A stretch of 64,000 nt of DNA from Mesolinea sp040772305 (GCA_040772305.1 JAXGYK010000001.1:1302001-1366000); one strand, 5' to 3'; positions 34,250-42,683 are shown, counted from the stretch's first letter. The notes: generated from the sequence alone by a model not told the origin. Translations and numbers: made by a program.

Positions 34250-34951
34250 GTGAAACGCTACTTATATTGGCTGATTGCTGCAGTACTGTTGATTTTGGGG
34301 GTGGGAACTGTTTTATATAGAACCTTTATTGGGGGGCGCAATAAGCTGGTTTGGCAATTTTTATTGCAGCCTGAAAGTAACCAGAGTCTTGTTCAGGAAG
34401 CTGGTACGCAATGTCCCGGAGCACCTTTTAGTCTGCCAACCCGCGGATACATTGGCTACTTATGGCATGATCGCTTCAAGCTTTTTACTCCACACCAGGG
34501 TTTAGATATATTTAGTGGTGAAGAACCAGGAAAAACACCAGTTTATGCGCCTTACGATGCGTACCTAAGCCGTCGTGCTGACTGGAAATCTACGCTGGTA
34601 CTGCGTATTCCGCAAGACCCGCTGCAGCCGGAGCGTCAGATTTGGGTATATATGACTCATCTTGCTGATGCCGAAGGCGAGAGCCTGATTAACCCGGTTT
34701 TTGCACCGGGCTGCCAGGAAATCCCAGTAAAACGGGGTGATTTTTTAGGTTATCAGGGGAATTATTCGGGTAATCCCAGCCGGCCAGTAGGGGTGCACCT
34801 GCACATTTCTTTAGTGAAGGACGATGGTCAGGGTTGGATTAGCAATGAGTTAAAAATCGAAAACACGCTTGACCCATCAAAATATTTTGGGATGCAGCTG
34901 GATGCACGCAAGGCGAAACCTGGTGCACCGTATTGTTTTGAAGACGATTAG
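34250..34951 (+). CDS. M23-type peptidase, membrane anchored
   Basis: A 233-residue protein with an N-terminal transmembrane segment (YWLIAAVLLILGVGTVLY) and a LytM/M23-like domain. Zinc ligands are seen in FTPHQGLDIFSG (H and D, about residues 82-88) and VGVHLHISL (HxH, about 184-190). The loop between them carries a long insertion (DPLQPERQIWVYMTHLADAEGES). GTG at 34250 is chosen because the preceding TATAAT makes anything further upstream untranscribed. It lies 12 bases before the MBL-like gene, in the same direction. Confidence 0.78.
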   Translation: MKRYLYWLIAAVLLILGVGTVLYRTFIGGRNKLVWQFLLQPESNQSLVQEAGTQCPGAPFSLPTRGYIGYLWHDRFKLFTPHQGLDIFSGEEPGKTPVYAPYDAYLSRRADWKSTLVLRIPQDPLQPERQIWVYMTHLADAEGESLINPVFAPGCQEIPVKRGDFLGYQGNYSGNPSRPVGVHLHISLVKDDGQGWISNELKIENTLDPSKYFGMQLDARKAKPGAPYCFEDD

Positions 34952-34963
34952 AAAAGAGGAAAT

Positions 34964-35815
34964 ATGCAGGAGATTGCCCCTAGTATTTTTATTGATCATA
35001 ACGCCCTGGGCATGGTAACGGGCATCATTCGCACCGAAGAAGGGACGGTTTTGGTAGATTCGCCGTTGCGTCAGGATGAAGTAAAAAGCTGGCGCAGTTC
35101 AACCGCGCGTCTGGTGACTGGCAATGCAAAATATTTAATCTGCCTGGATACAAATTATGACCGCCTGGTGAGCTCAAAAGGTACTGAGTGTGTGACGATC
35201 ATGCAGGAGAATATCCTTGCAGGTGCCAAGGCACGGAATTTATGCAGCCGCCTGAGTGATGAGGCTTATCCTTACCCGGAAGGAATAGACATGATGGTGG
35301 GCAACAGTCGATGGATGCCTCCGGAAATTGTATATTCAGAGGATATGCAGCTATACCTCGATGATTTTGAGATTCGGCTGGAGCATCATTATGGCTCGAA
35401 TCATGCCGGCACCTGGGTGATTTTGCACAAACAAAAAATTGTTTTCATTGGTGATACGGTGGTAGTAGAGCAGGCGCCGTTCCTGGCTTATGCGGATTTG
35501 CTTCAGTGGCAGGAGGACTTGCAAGTTTTAGCCTCTAAATCTTACAAGGGCTACCAGATCATCTCTGCTCGCAGCGGATTAGTCAGCCAGGAGCAGGTGC
35601 GGAAGATGGGCAAGATGATCGCTTATATTGCGGGGCTCGTGCAGCCGCTACAGGAGCAAGGTGCGGATTTGGAGGCTTACTATGATTTGCTTCCAAAGAT
35701 TTTGAAAAAAACCGAGGTAAACGAAGCACAAACAGAAATGTGCTTTAATCGTTTGCGCTGGGGCCTTACCACGTACTACGAACAATTTATAGACAATCAA
35801 AAAGGAGACTCTTGA
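34964..35815 (+). CDS. Metallo-beta-lactamase-fold protein, degenerate active site
   Basis: A 283-residue protein whose order of elements (VTGIIRTEEGTVLVDSPL, then KYLICLDTNYDRLVSS, SNHAGTWVILHKQKIVFIGDTVV) follows the metallo-beta-lactamase hydrolase fold. The metal motif HxHxDH is replaced by DTNYDR, so three of the four ligands are lost. The later H and D (SNHAGT, GDTV) remain. It may bind one metal or act non-catalytically. AGAGGA precedes the ATG, and the stop overlaps the asparaginase start (TGATG), so the two are co-translated. The family assignment is from topology and motif spacing only. Confidence 0.6.
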   Translation: MQEIAPSIFIDHNALGMVTGIIRTEEGTVLVDSPLRQDEVKSWRSSTARLVTGNAKYLICLDTNYDRLVSSKGTECVTIMQENILAGAKARNLCSRLSDEAYPYPEGIDMMVGNSRWMPPEIVYSEDMQLYLDDFEIRLEHHYGSNHAGTWVILHKQKIVFIGDTVVVEQAPFLAYADLLQWQEDLQVLASKSYKGYQIISARSGLVSQEQVRKMGKMIAYIAGLVQPLQEQGADLEAYYDLLPKILKKTEVNEAQTEMCFNRLRWGLTTYYEQFIDNQKGDS

Positions 35816-36861
35816 TGAAAAATCAATACGAACCGGTAGTAGAGCTGACACGCGGAGGCATTGTAGAATCGGTTCATTTTGGTGCGCTTGCTATGGTGGA
35901 CAGCAGCGGAAGGCTATTGTATAGTCTGGGTGATCCGGGTTTGGTGACCTTTCCGCGGTCTTCGATGAAGCCTTTTCAGGTTCTTCCGTTTGTTGAACGT
36001 GGGGGAATTGATCATTTTGATATGGATGAGGAGAGCTTGTCCATTATGTGTGCTTCGCACAGCGGCACCGATGCCCATGTAGCAGTTCTCAAACGCATCC
36101 ATGCTAAAGCCGGCTTAAAGCCTGAAATGCTGCAATGCGGCGTACACCCTGCTTCGGATCCAGCCACCCGCAAGGCTATGCAAGCCCGGGGCGAAGAACC
36201 AGATGTTTTCAGGCATAATTGCTCAGGGAAGCACAGCGGTATGCTCAGCCATGCCAAGTTTTGGGGCTATCCACTTGAGAATTACCTTGATATGCAGAAT
36301 GGACTGCAGCAAACGATATTAGCGAGTGTTGCTGAAATGTGTTCGGTGGACCCTGAAAGCATGGCGATTGGGATAGATGGATGTAGTGCACCGGTATTTG
36401 CAATGCCTTTAGAGCGCTTTGCCAGTGCCGCAGCCCGTTTGGTGGACCCGCAGGGTTTAGAGGAGAAACGAGCTGCTGCCTGCCGCCGCATCAGTGCTGC
36501 AATGATGCATTATCCCAACATGGTGGCTGGTCCAGGCCGTTGGGATACGCTTTTGATGCAGCTTGCGGACGGAAAGATTGTGAGCAAGGGTGGAGCAGAA
36601 GGCTACCAGATGATGGGTATTATGCCTGGCGCCCTCGGAGACGGATCGAAAGGGATCGGGATTGCTTACAAGGTTGCGGATGGGGATCCTAATGGCCGTG
36701 CCCGCAATACCCTGGGAATCGCGTTATTACGCGCCCTGGGTTTTGACGCAGTGGTGGACCATCCGGACTTTGCTGTAATCAATAAGCCCAAGCTCTATAA
36801 CTGGCGCAAGCTTGAAATCGGTGAAATCCGGACGGTTAAACCCGTCGAATTGAGGCTTTAG
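35815..36861 (+). CDS. Asparaginase II family protein
   Basis: A 348-residue protein of the asparaginase II family (Rhizobium etli AnsA type), unrelated to the classic E. coli enzymes. Signatures: PVVELTRGGIVESVHFG at the N-terminus, PRSSMKPFQVLPFVERGG (about residues 43-60), CASHSGTDAHV, NCSGKHSGML (about 137) and IDGCSAPVFAMPL. It should hydrolyse asparagine to aspartate and ammonia in the cytoplasm. AAAGGAGA lies upstream of the ATG at 35815, which is preferred to TTG at 35812. It is followed after 1 base by nth. Confidence 0.88.
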   Translation: MKNQYEPVVELTRGGIVESVHFGALAMVDSSGRLLYSLGDPGLVTFPRSSMKPFQVLPFVERGGIDHFDMDEESLSIMCASHSGTDAHVAVLKRIHAKAGLKPEMLQCGVHPASDPATRKAMQARGEEPDVFRHNCSGKHSGMLSHAKFWGYPLENYLDMQNGLQQTILASVAEMCSVDPESMAIGIDGCSAPVFAMPLERFASAAARLVDPQGLEEKRAAACRRISAAMMHYPNMVAGPGRWDTLLMQLADGKIVSKGGAEGYQMMGIMPGALGDGSKGIGIAYKVADGDPNGRARNTLGIALLRALGFDAVVDHPDFAVINKPKLYNWRKLEIGEIRTVKPVELRL

Positions 36862-36862
36862 A

Positions 36863-37561
36863 ATGGCTGTTGTTAAAGAAGTGAAGCCCAGTGCGGAACA
36901 CGTTCAAAGGCTGGCTCAGCTGGGCAAACGCCTGCATGGGTTTTTTGGAGAGCCTGTGTGGCAAAACCGGCTTCCTGCAGTGGATGAATTGGTGTGTACC
37001 TATTTATCCCAAAATACGAATGACATTAACCGCGATAAGGCCTTTGAGGCATTGAAGACACGTTATTCTAGCTGGGAAGCTGTGCGTGACGCTGAACCCG
37101 CAGAACTGCAAGAAACGATTCGAATCGCCGGCTTGGCTAATCAAAAGGGGCCAAACATTCAGGCTGGTCTGCGGGCGATCAGTGACCACACCGGGGGCGA
37201 GATAAGCCTGGAATGGCTCAAAGAGCTAAGCGTTGCAGAGGCGAGAGACTGGCTTATGGGTTTAAAAGGGGTGGGTCCCAAGACCGCGGCGATTGTGCTG
37301 GTTTTTGCTTTGGGGATGCCTGCTTTTCCGGTGGACACGCATGTTTACCGCGTAAGCGGACGAATTGGGCTGCGGCCAGAAAAAATGGATGTAACTAAAA
37401 CCCATCAATACCTGGAAGCCGCTGGTGACCCGCGCTACTTTGGACCCTTACATTTAAACATCATCCGCCTGGGACGCGAAATTTGCCAGGCACGCAAGCC
37501 AAAATGTCCGGTTTGTCCGGTGGCTGACTTGTGTCAGTATACGGATAAAACGAAAGACTGA
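36863..37561 (+). CDS. nth: Endonuclease III
   Basis: A 232-residue DNA glycosylase/AP lyase that removes oxidised pyrimidines in base excision repair. The helix-hairpin-helix with catalytic lysine reads LKGVGPKTAAIVLVFALGM (about residues 132-150), and the catalytic aspartate is in PAFPVDTHVYRV. The C-terminal [4Fe-4S] loop is complete: C-x6-C-x2-C-x5-C in ICQARKPKCPVCPVADLC. Distance from the asparaginase stop is 1 base. It converges on miaB with a 2-base gap. Confidence 0.95.
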   Translation: MAVVKEVKPSAEHVQRLAQLGKRLHGFFGEPVWQNRLPAVDELVCTYLSQNTNDINRDKAFEALKTRYSSWEAVRDAEPAELQETIRIAGLANQKGPNIQAGLRAISDHTGGEISLEWLKELSVAEARDWLMGLKGVGPKTAAIVLVFALGMPAFPVDTHVYRVSGRIGLRPEKMDVTKTHQYLEAAGDPRYFGPLHLNIIRLGREICQARKPKCPVCPVADLCQYTDKTKD

Positions 37562-37563
37562 GG

Positions 37564-38880
37564 CTATTCAAGCTTTCCTAAAAGGGACCAGGGACCAGTC
37601 CAGGTAATCTGGACTGGGAGTTCCTCACCCCAGAGATTGCGCTCTGTTTCCACAAAAACGATTCGGTTGGTAGGGGTACGGCCTTTCCAGCGATTTTTTG
37701 CCTTGGTTTCAAAAAGGACTGGAACATTCTGCCCTAAAAGCGGAGCGTTCAGTTCTGTAAGAATATACTGCTGCAAGTCTTCCAGCACTCTGAAGCGCCG
37801 CATTTTTTCATCTGCCGGCACATCGTCTGCCAGGAAGCGTGCCGAATAGGTGTTTGGCCGCGGGGAGTAACGGGCCAGATGAACGCTATCCAGGCGCAGG
37901 TCTTGCAGAAGATCGACAGTTTTTTGAAAGGCAGTCAGCGTCTCGCCAGGGAAGCCGACGATGATGTCTGTGGCGATGGACACGCCGGGAATTCGCTGAC
38001 GCAGTTTTTGAACCAGAGCACGATACTCTGCATTGGTATAGCCGCGGCGCATGGCCTTGAGGATTTCATCATCACCAGCTTGAATGGGAACTTCAATATG
38101 CGGCATTACCTTTGGTAAGCGGGCAACTGCATCAATCAGTTGATCGGTCATGTAGGCGGGATGAGAGGTTAGAAAGCGGATACGTTTCAGCTCGGGTATT
38201 TGGTGCAGCTTTTCCAAAAGCTGCGGTAAAAGCAGATCATCCGGCCGGTCCGAGCCGTAACGGTCAACAATTTGTCCCAGCAGAACCAGCTCACGGGCAC
38301 CTTGGGCAGTCATCTTGCGGGCTTCCTCCAGGATTCTCTTGGAAGCGCGGCTGCGTTCCTTTCCTCGGCGATGGGGGATAACACAATAGGCACAGGCATG
38401 GCTGCAGCCTAAGACAATCGGCAAATTTTCCGATACGCTATAGCCCCGCTGGGGGAAGGTGACTGCGAACTCTTCGTCCAAAACAAGATCAACTTTTTGG
38501 CGCCACGAATCGTCCTTTTCGTCATCTGTTCGCTCCATAATCAAGTTTAAAAGCGGCTGCGGGTTGGACGGTTCGCAAAAAACATCTACCCAGGGAAAGC
38601 GTTTTTGCAGAGCTGGATTGCCCTGTACGCCGACCAGACAGCCCATAAGGCCAATAACGAGTTCAGGTCTGGCTTGCTTGAGCGGCTTTAGCGAGTGGAG
38701 GCGGCCAAGTGCCCGGTCTTCGGCACTTTGACGTACAACGCAGGTATTCAGCAGGATGATGTCTGCGTTTTCAGGTTCAGGGACAGCTTCAAGGCCCAGG
38801 CTTTCTAAGCTGCGCGTTAAGCGTTGCGAATCGGCTGTATTCATCTGACAGCCTATGGTCCAAATATGAAAATATCTCAT
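37564..38880 (-). CDS. miaB: tRNA-2-methylthio-N6-isopentenyladenosine synthase
   Basis: A 438-residue radical SAM methylthiotransferase that converts i6A37 to ms2i6A37 in tRNAs reading UNN codons. The N-terminal UPF0004 domain has three auxiliary-cluster cysteines (GCQMN, NTCVVRQSAE, MGCLVG; about residues 10, 47, 80). The radical SAM motif is CSHACAYC (about 158-165). A C-terminal TRAM domain ends the protein. There is no ribosome site at correct spacing; a near-consensus promoter ends 8 bases before the ATG, so the mRNA is probably leaderless. Confidence 0.94.
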   Translation of the reverse strand: MRYFHIWTIGCQMNTADSQRLTRSLESLGLEAVPEPENADIILLNTCVVRQSAEDRALGRLHSLKPLKQARPELVIGLMGCLVGVQGNPALQKRFPWVDVFCEPSNPQPLLNLIMERTDDEKDDSWRQKVDLVLDEEFAVTFPQRGYSVSENLPIVLGCSHACAYCVIPHRRGKERSRASKRILEEARKMTAQGARELVLLGQIVDRYGSDRPDDLLLPQLLEKLHQIPELKRIRFLTSHPAYMTDQLIDAVARLPKVMPHIEVPIQAGDDEILKAMRRGYTNAEYRALVQKLRQRIPGVSIATDIIVGFPGETLTAFQKTVDLLQDLRLDSVHLARYSPRPNTYSARFLADDVPADEKMRRFRVLEDLQQYILTELNAPLLGQNVPVLFETKAKNRWKGRTPTNRIVFVETERNLWGEELPVQITWTGPWSLLGKLE

Positions 38881-38888
38881 GGCGCCTG

Positions 38889-38917
38889 ATTATAACTGCA
38901 GGGTTGGTCTGTGCCAA
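38889..38917 (-). promoter_or_regulatory. Promoter of miaB, leaderless spacing
   Basis: On the minus strand TTGGCA (38912-38917) and TATAAT (38889-38894) are spaced by exactly 17 bases. The -10 ends 8 bases before the miaB ATG at 38880. This is the best complete promoter among the leaderless candidates here. Confidence 0.75.
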
Positions 38918-39162
38918 ATAAGAGCAGTTCTGCTTGCCTTGGATGCAATATATGAACATGCTTCGGAGAAAATTACAGAGTAACGGATGCTAAGCAAACA
39001 TATAAGGAGATTCTTAGCAGAAAACACAATTACCATGTTATCCTTAAGCGCACTTATTAACCGATAACAGTCTGATGATATATTTTCCGAGAGCTTTTTG
39101 TCTCCGAGAAATTTGAGTATAACTTGCTGCATAACTATCTATAAACCTTGGAAACCCAAAAA
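38918..39162. other. Intergenic region between miaB promoter and IS element
   Basis: AT-rich stretch of about 245 bases with no convincing gene on either strand. It ends in the left arm of the terminator split by the IS3-family element. Confidence 0.5.
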
Positions 39163-39178
39163 CCTGCCGGACTGCTCC
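39163..39178 (-). terminator. Left half of a terminator split by the IS element
   Basis: CCTGCCGGA (39163-39171), preceded by AAAAA, then CTGC and TCC. Its partner TCCGGCAGG with a run of six T lies at 40449-40463, on the other side of the insertion. Removing the element and one TCC copy restores a perfect 9-base-pair hairpin with a 4-base loop. Confidence 0.85.
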
Positions 39179-39248
39179 TGAACTGAACCCCTGGGTCAAG
39201 ACACAAAAAGAAAACACCTCGTGCGACAATAAAGCAGGAGGTGTTTTT

Positions 39249-39596
39249 ATGTCTGGGAAAAAAGGGATGGTTCATTACGATCTGGCGATCAAGCTTGAAG
39301 CTGTAAAGCTACGCGAGGAGGGTCTGCCCTACCGAGTGATCGCAGATCGTCTTGGAATAAGAGAATCCGAGCGCATAGAAAAGTGGATGGCACAATACCG
39401 AGCAGAAGGTGAAGCGGGGCTATGCAAGAAAGGCAACGGTCGTCCGCGTAAACAGCCACTCAGTCAGGAAGCTTATATCCAGAAACTGGAAATGGAGAAT
39501 GAACTCCTAAAAAAATTTCATACCGAGTTGCGCAAACTTATGCCCGCGAGGCGCGATATCGGGTCATTGAACACTACCGGGGAAGATATCCAGTGA
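39249..39596 (+). CDS. IS3-family transposase OrfA
   Basis: A 115-residue DNA-binding subunit. The helix-turn-helix (IKLEAVKLREEGLPYRVIAD) is followed by a leucine-zipper-like helix (EAYIQKLEMENELLKK) used for dimerisation. GGAGG lies just upstream of the ATG. The zero-frame product ends at 39596; a -1 slip at 39509-39515 instead yields the OrfAB transposase. OrfA alone commonly represses or modulates transposition in this family. Confidence 0.93.
   Translation: MSGKKGMVHYDLAIKLEAVKLREEGLPYRVIADRLGIRESERIEKWMAQYRAEGEAGLCKKGNGRPRKQPLSQEAYIQKLEMENELLKKFHTELRKLMPARRDIGSLNTTGEDIQ
39509..39515 (+). promoter_or_regulatory. Programmed -1 frameshift heptamer
   Basis: Seven A residues lie in phase A AAA AAA relative to the OrfA frame. 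Slipping by -1 continues into an open frame reading KKISYRVAQTYAREARYRV and on into OrfB, the normal IS3 fusion junction. Confidence 0.85.
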
Positions 39597-40408
39597 AGGA
39601 TATGTGCTCCTTCTTCGGGATTTCACGGGCAGCTTACTATGCCTGGCAGAAGCGTTTGTTGCGGCCGGACAAACATGCAAAGCGGAAAGAACTGATTCTG
39701 AAAGCTTATAGAGCTTCACGATGCACCTACGGGTACCGCAGGATTGGGGCATGGCTGAGGGAGAAAAAAGGGATCAAGATTAATCACAAAGCTATCCTGC
39801 GCTTGATGAACGAGATGGGGATTCACTCGGTGGTGAGAAGAAGAAGAAAACCATATGGTAAGTCCAGCCAAAACTACAGCCACATTTACAGCAATCTCTT
39901 GCATCGGAACTTCCATGCTGTTGCTCCCAATCAAAAATGGTCTACTGATATTAGCTTTATTCCTACGAAACAGGGTTGGGCTTATCTGTCTGTGATCAAA
40001 GACCTTTTCGACGGTTTTATTGTTAGTTTTGCCATGAAGCAAGCGAATACAGTCGATTTGGTCTTGCAAACCCTTAGAAACGCAGTTGTCAATGAAAAGG
40101 TCACTGATGGACTCATCCTCCATAGTGACCAAGGGCATCAATACAGCTCCCACGCTTATTATGTCCTCACCTCTGAGTATAGCATCTCTCCATCGATGTC
40201 ACGCAGGGCTAACTGTTGGGATAATGCTCCTGTCGAAAGTTTCTTCGGAACTCTGAAGGAGGAATGCCTTCGTCAATTCCCTGTCATGTCCTTTGAGGAG
40301 GCTAAGAATACTATTTCTGATTACATTCACTTTTATAATTATGAAAGGATACAGCTTAAAACAAGAAAGACACCTTTTGAACTTAGGTGCCTTTCCGGGT
40401 TGATCTGA
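39593..40408 (+). CDS. IS3-family transposase OrfB (DDE catalytic part)
   Basis: A 271-residue catalytic domain from its own GTG. The frame is open upstream to the slippery A-run, and the fused OrfAB would be about 386 residues. The DDE triad is intact: WSTDISFIPTKQ (D), LHSDQGHQYSS (D) and SFFGTLKEE (E), with the usual 35-residue D-E spacing. The N-terminal HTH_21-like part reads DMCSFFGISRAAYYAWQKR. It should cut and join the element ends through a circular intermediate, as in other IS3 members. Confidence 0.95.
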   Translation: MKDMCSFFGISRAAYYAWQKRLLRPDKHAKRKELILKAYRASRCTYGYRRIGAWLREKKGIKINHKAILRLMNEMGIHSVVRRRRKPYGKSSQNYSHIYSNLLHRNFHAVAPNQKWSTDISFIPTKQGWAYLSVIKDLFDGFIVSFAMKQANTVDLVLQTLRNAVVNEKVTDGLILHSDQGHQYSSHAYYVLTSEYSISPSMSRRANCWDNAPVESFFGTLKEECLRQFPVMSFEEAKNTISDYIHFYNYERIQLKTRKTPFELRCLSGLI

Positions 40409-40448
40409 GGTCGTTTTCTTTCGTGTCTACTTTTTAGGGTTCAGTTCA

Positions 40449-40463
40449 TCCGGCAGGTTTTTT
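40449..40463 (-). terminator. Right half of the split terminator
   Basis: TCCGGCAGG followed by TTTTTT. For the aminotransferase on the minus strand this is the 5' arm of its terminator, now separated from the 3' arm by 1270 bases. Confidence 0.85.
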
Positions 40464-40492
40464 CTTTAAGCCCCAACGCAGGGATTGATTAT

Positions 40493-41617
40493 TTATTTCG
40501 CTTTTTGGTTAAGGATGCGATTTAAGGCACTGGTAAGCAAGAGGATATTTTCTCTTGATGCTGAATAGCCCATGAGGCCAATGCGCCATACTTTGCCCTT
40601 TAGGCTGCCTAAACCGCCGGAAATCTCGATGTTGTATTCGTCCAGCAGACGGTTACGAACCTGAGCCTCTTCAACACCCTGGGGAACTTTTACGGTAGTC
40701 AGGGAAGGAAGGCGATACTGAGGTTCTACCAGTGGCTCCAGACCAATCTCAGCCAGGCTTTCGTAGAAAAGGTTTGCCATCTGCTGATGGCGCTGATAGC
40801 GGGCTTCCAAACCTTCCTCCTGGATTAGCCGCAGGGCTTCGCGCAGGGCATAACACATGCTAATGGGGGCGGTATGGTGGTATGTGCGCTCGCTGCCCCA
40901 GTATTTTAAGAGCAAGGTAAAGTCCAGGTACCAGGTGGGTACGGGAGTTTTTCGGTTCTTTAGAACTTCGACTGCCCGCGGGCCAACTGTTACGGGGGAA
41001 AGTCCTGGTGGGCAGGACAAACACTTTTGGGTGCCGCTGTAGGCTATGTCAATTCCAGTTTCATCGGTTTTTACAGGCATACCACCCAGGGAGGTAACAC
41101 AATCTACCAAGAACAAGCCTCCTTGTGCGTGGACTACCTGGGCGATTTCTTTAAGCGGTTGTAAGACACCGGCAGAAGTTTCCGCCATCACGATCATTAC
41201 CAGCTCGGCAGGACTTTTTTCCAGGGCTGCTTTGATTTCCTGGGCAGTAAAGGCTTCACCCCAGGGTCTATCGATGCGGGAGACCTTTCCCCCATACCTT
41301 TGCGCCATATCGTAAAGACGTTCTCCAAAGTATCCGTTGATACAAACCAGAACACGTGTCCCTGGCTCAACAAAGTTTGCGACACAGGCATCCATCCCAG
41401 CGCTGCCAGTGCCTGAAACCGGGAAAGTCATTTGGTTTTCGGTTTCAAAGACGAAGCGCAGCAGGCATTGTATTTCCTGCATCAATTCAACAAACTGCGG
41501 GTCAAGGTGTCCGATGAGCGGGGTTGCCATAACACGCAGGACTCGCGGGTGAACCATGCTGGGTCCGGGGCCAAGTAAAAGCCGTGGTGCAAGGGTTAAA
41601 TCTTTAATTGACTCCAT
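40493..41617 (-). CDS. Class V aminotransferase (alanine-glyoxylate/serine-pyruvate type)
   Basis: A 374-residue PLP enzyme of the AGXT/SPT group. LLLGPGPSMVHPRVLRVM opens the fold, AETSAGVLQPL and FLVDCVTSLGGMPV contain the PLP-contacting aspartate, and the Schiff-base lysine is in YSGTQKCLSCPPGLSPVTV (about residue 194). Substrates could be alanine, serine or (S)-ureidoglycine with glyoxylate as acceptor. GGAGG precedes the ATG by 7 bases. Its intrinsic terminator has been split by the neighbouring IS element. Confidence 0.88.
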   Translation of the reverse strand: MESIKDLTLAPRLLLGPGPSMVHPRVLRVMATPLIGHLDPQFVELMQEIQCLLRFVFETENQMTFPVSGTGSAGMDACVANFVEPGTRVLVCINGYFGERLYDMAQRYGGKVSRIDRPWGEAFTAQEIKAALEKSPAELVMIVMAETSAGVLQPLKEIAQVVHAQGGLFLVDCVTSLGGMPVKTDETGIDIAYSGTQKCLSCPPGLSPVTVGPRAVEVLKNRKTPVPTWYLDFTLLLKYWGSERTYHHTAPISMCYALREALRLIQEEGLEARYQRHQQMANLFYESLAEIGLEPLVEPQYRLPSLTTVKVPQGVEEAQVRNRLLDEYNIEISGGLGSLKGKVWRIGLMGYSASRENILLLTSALNRILNQKAK

Positions 41618-42261
41618 TTCTTACCTCCAAGAAAGAAATAGTACTCCAAATAAGTATTGTAAGCTTGGAAAAAACTTGAGAACAGGGTAATTTAGACAGT
41701 ATCCTCCAAGATTTTTGTAAAATAGGGGGCTTTTGCCAGATGATGTCATGTTCCCGCCAGACACAATCTGATATTAGCATATATCAAGCGGCATTCATAG
41801 CAGCGCTTGTCCCAATAGATAATATTATTCTTTTTAGTCCAGGTCATACGAATAGAAAACGTGCGATTCTGGCAACTATATTGAAAACAAGGCTGCCGAT
41901 GCTGAAAAAAGTTAGATTAGCAGGCTTGACAACACCTCGGATGATAAGCATTGTAAACACAAAAAGCTGCTGTAGTAATCTTATTGTTCCAAACAATTTG
42001 CACCGCAATGAGCATGATAGCTTAAATGGCCTTGATGAGGGCACTCTTCTTAGTGCATATATACAAGAAATTCACAACCTTTGCTAGCCATAATGAAAAT
42101 ACAACGCTGAAAAATGATCGGTCATGCCAATATCCGAGGACGCTGCTGGATTCGCTTGCCATGAAACCTGCTAATAAGGGGTTCATATTTACGATTGCAT
42201 GCAAGCTGTCATTCTTCATTACAATTTGCGTCCAATAGCAAGCGTTGCACCAGTAAGATTA
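41618..42261. other. Long AT-rich intergenic region, possible gene remnant
   Basis: About 640 bases with no convincing gene. On the minus strand two hydrophobic reading frames in different frames (42022-42219 and 41844-42044) lie end to end, as would a decayed membrane-protein gene. On the plus strand a 115-residue frame (41740-42087) overlaps them without a ribosome site. I cannot assign a family to any of these. Confidence 0.3.
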
Positions 42262-42293
42262 TTGACAGAAGCTATGCTCTTAAATGTTATAAT
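42262..42293 (+). promoter_or_regulatory. Probable promoter of the STAS gene
   Basis: TTGACA (42262-42267) is followed by TATAAT (42288-42293) at a 20-base spacing, or by TGTTAT (42285-42290) at 17. The long spacing to the better hexamer may mean an activator or an alternative sigma factor is needed. Confidence 0.45.
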
Positions 42294-42334
42294 CCAAACC
42301 GTAGGATGCTCACCCTTTAGAGTATGGAGAGATA

Positions 42335-42664
42335 ATGGAATTTAACACGAAAGAGTACAAACGAAGTATCGTTGTGAAAGTTGATGGCCGCATCGATAGT
42401 TATACAGCACTCGATCTCGAAAATGCCCTGATGAAGCTCGTACCTGCAGGAAAAGGGCTGATATTGGATATGGAATCAGTCGAATTTGTTTCCAGTGCTG
42501 GTTGGTGGGCAATTATCCGCGTACAAAAGGAAGTAAAAAAGGTGCGGAATGACCTTGTTTTGGTTGCGCTGCATGAGAATGTACGTGATTCGATGGACTT
42601 GATTGGTATTTTGCCGTACTTTAATGTTTATGACGATTTGGTCAGTGCCATCGGAGACGCATAA
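42335..42664 (+). CDS. STAS-domain anti-sigma factor antagonist
   Basis: A 109-residue single-domain STAS protein of the SpoIIAA/RsbV type. LILDMESVEFVSSAGWWAIIRV (about residues 47-68) includes the conserved phosphorylatable serine of the SSAG loop. In this family the unphosphorylated form binds an anti-sigma kinase and frees a sigma factor. No partner kinase or sigma gene is adjacent, so the partner must lie elsewhere. GGAGA precedes the ATG by 6 bases. It is monocistronic, with a hairpin 20 bases after the stop. Confidence 0.85.
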   Translation: MEFNTKEYKRSIVVKVDGRIDSYTALDLENALMKLVPAGKGLILDMESVEFVSSAGWWAIIRVQKEVKKVRNDLVLVALHENVRDSMDLIGILPYFNVYDDLVSAIGDA

Positions 42665-42683
42665 AACTCTTTCCATTAAGCAT

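Larger units (their letters stand above)
39179..40448 (+). mobile_element. IS3-family insertion sequence (IS150-like), complete
   Basis: A 1270-base element with imperfect terminal inverted repeats: left end TGAACTGAACCC, right end reading the same on the minus strand, with further matches through GACAC and AGAAAAC. It is flanked by a 3-base target duplication TCC (39176-39178 and 40449-40451). It carries the overlapping orfA/orfB pair with a programmed frameshift signal. All parts look intact, so it may be active. It inserted into a terminator hairpin downstream of the class V aminotransferase gene. Confidence 0.95.

Noticed and set aside
41740..42087. Plus-strand 115-residue reading frame
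   Set aside because: No Shine-Dalgarno or phased -10, unusual composition, and overlap with hydrophobic frames on the other strand.
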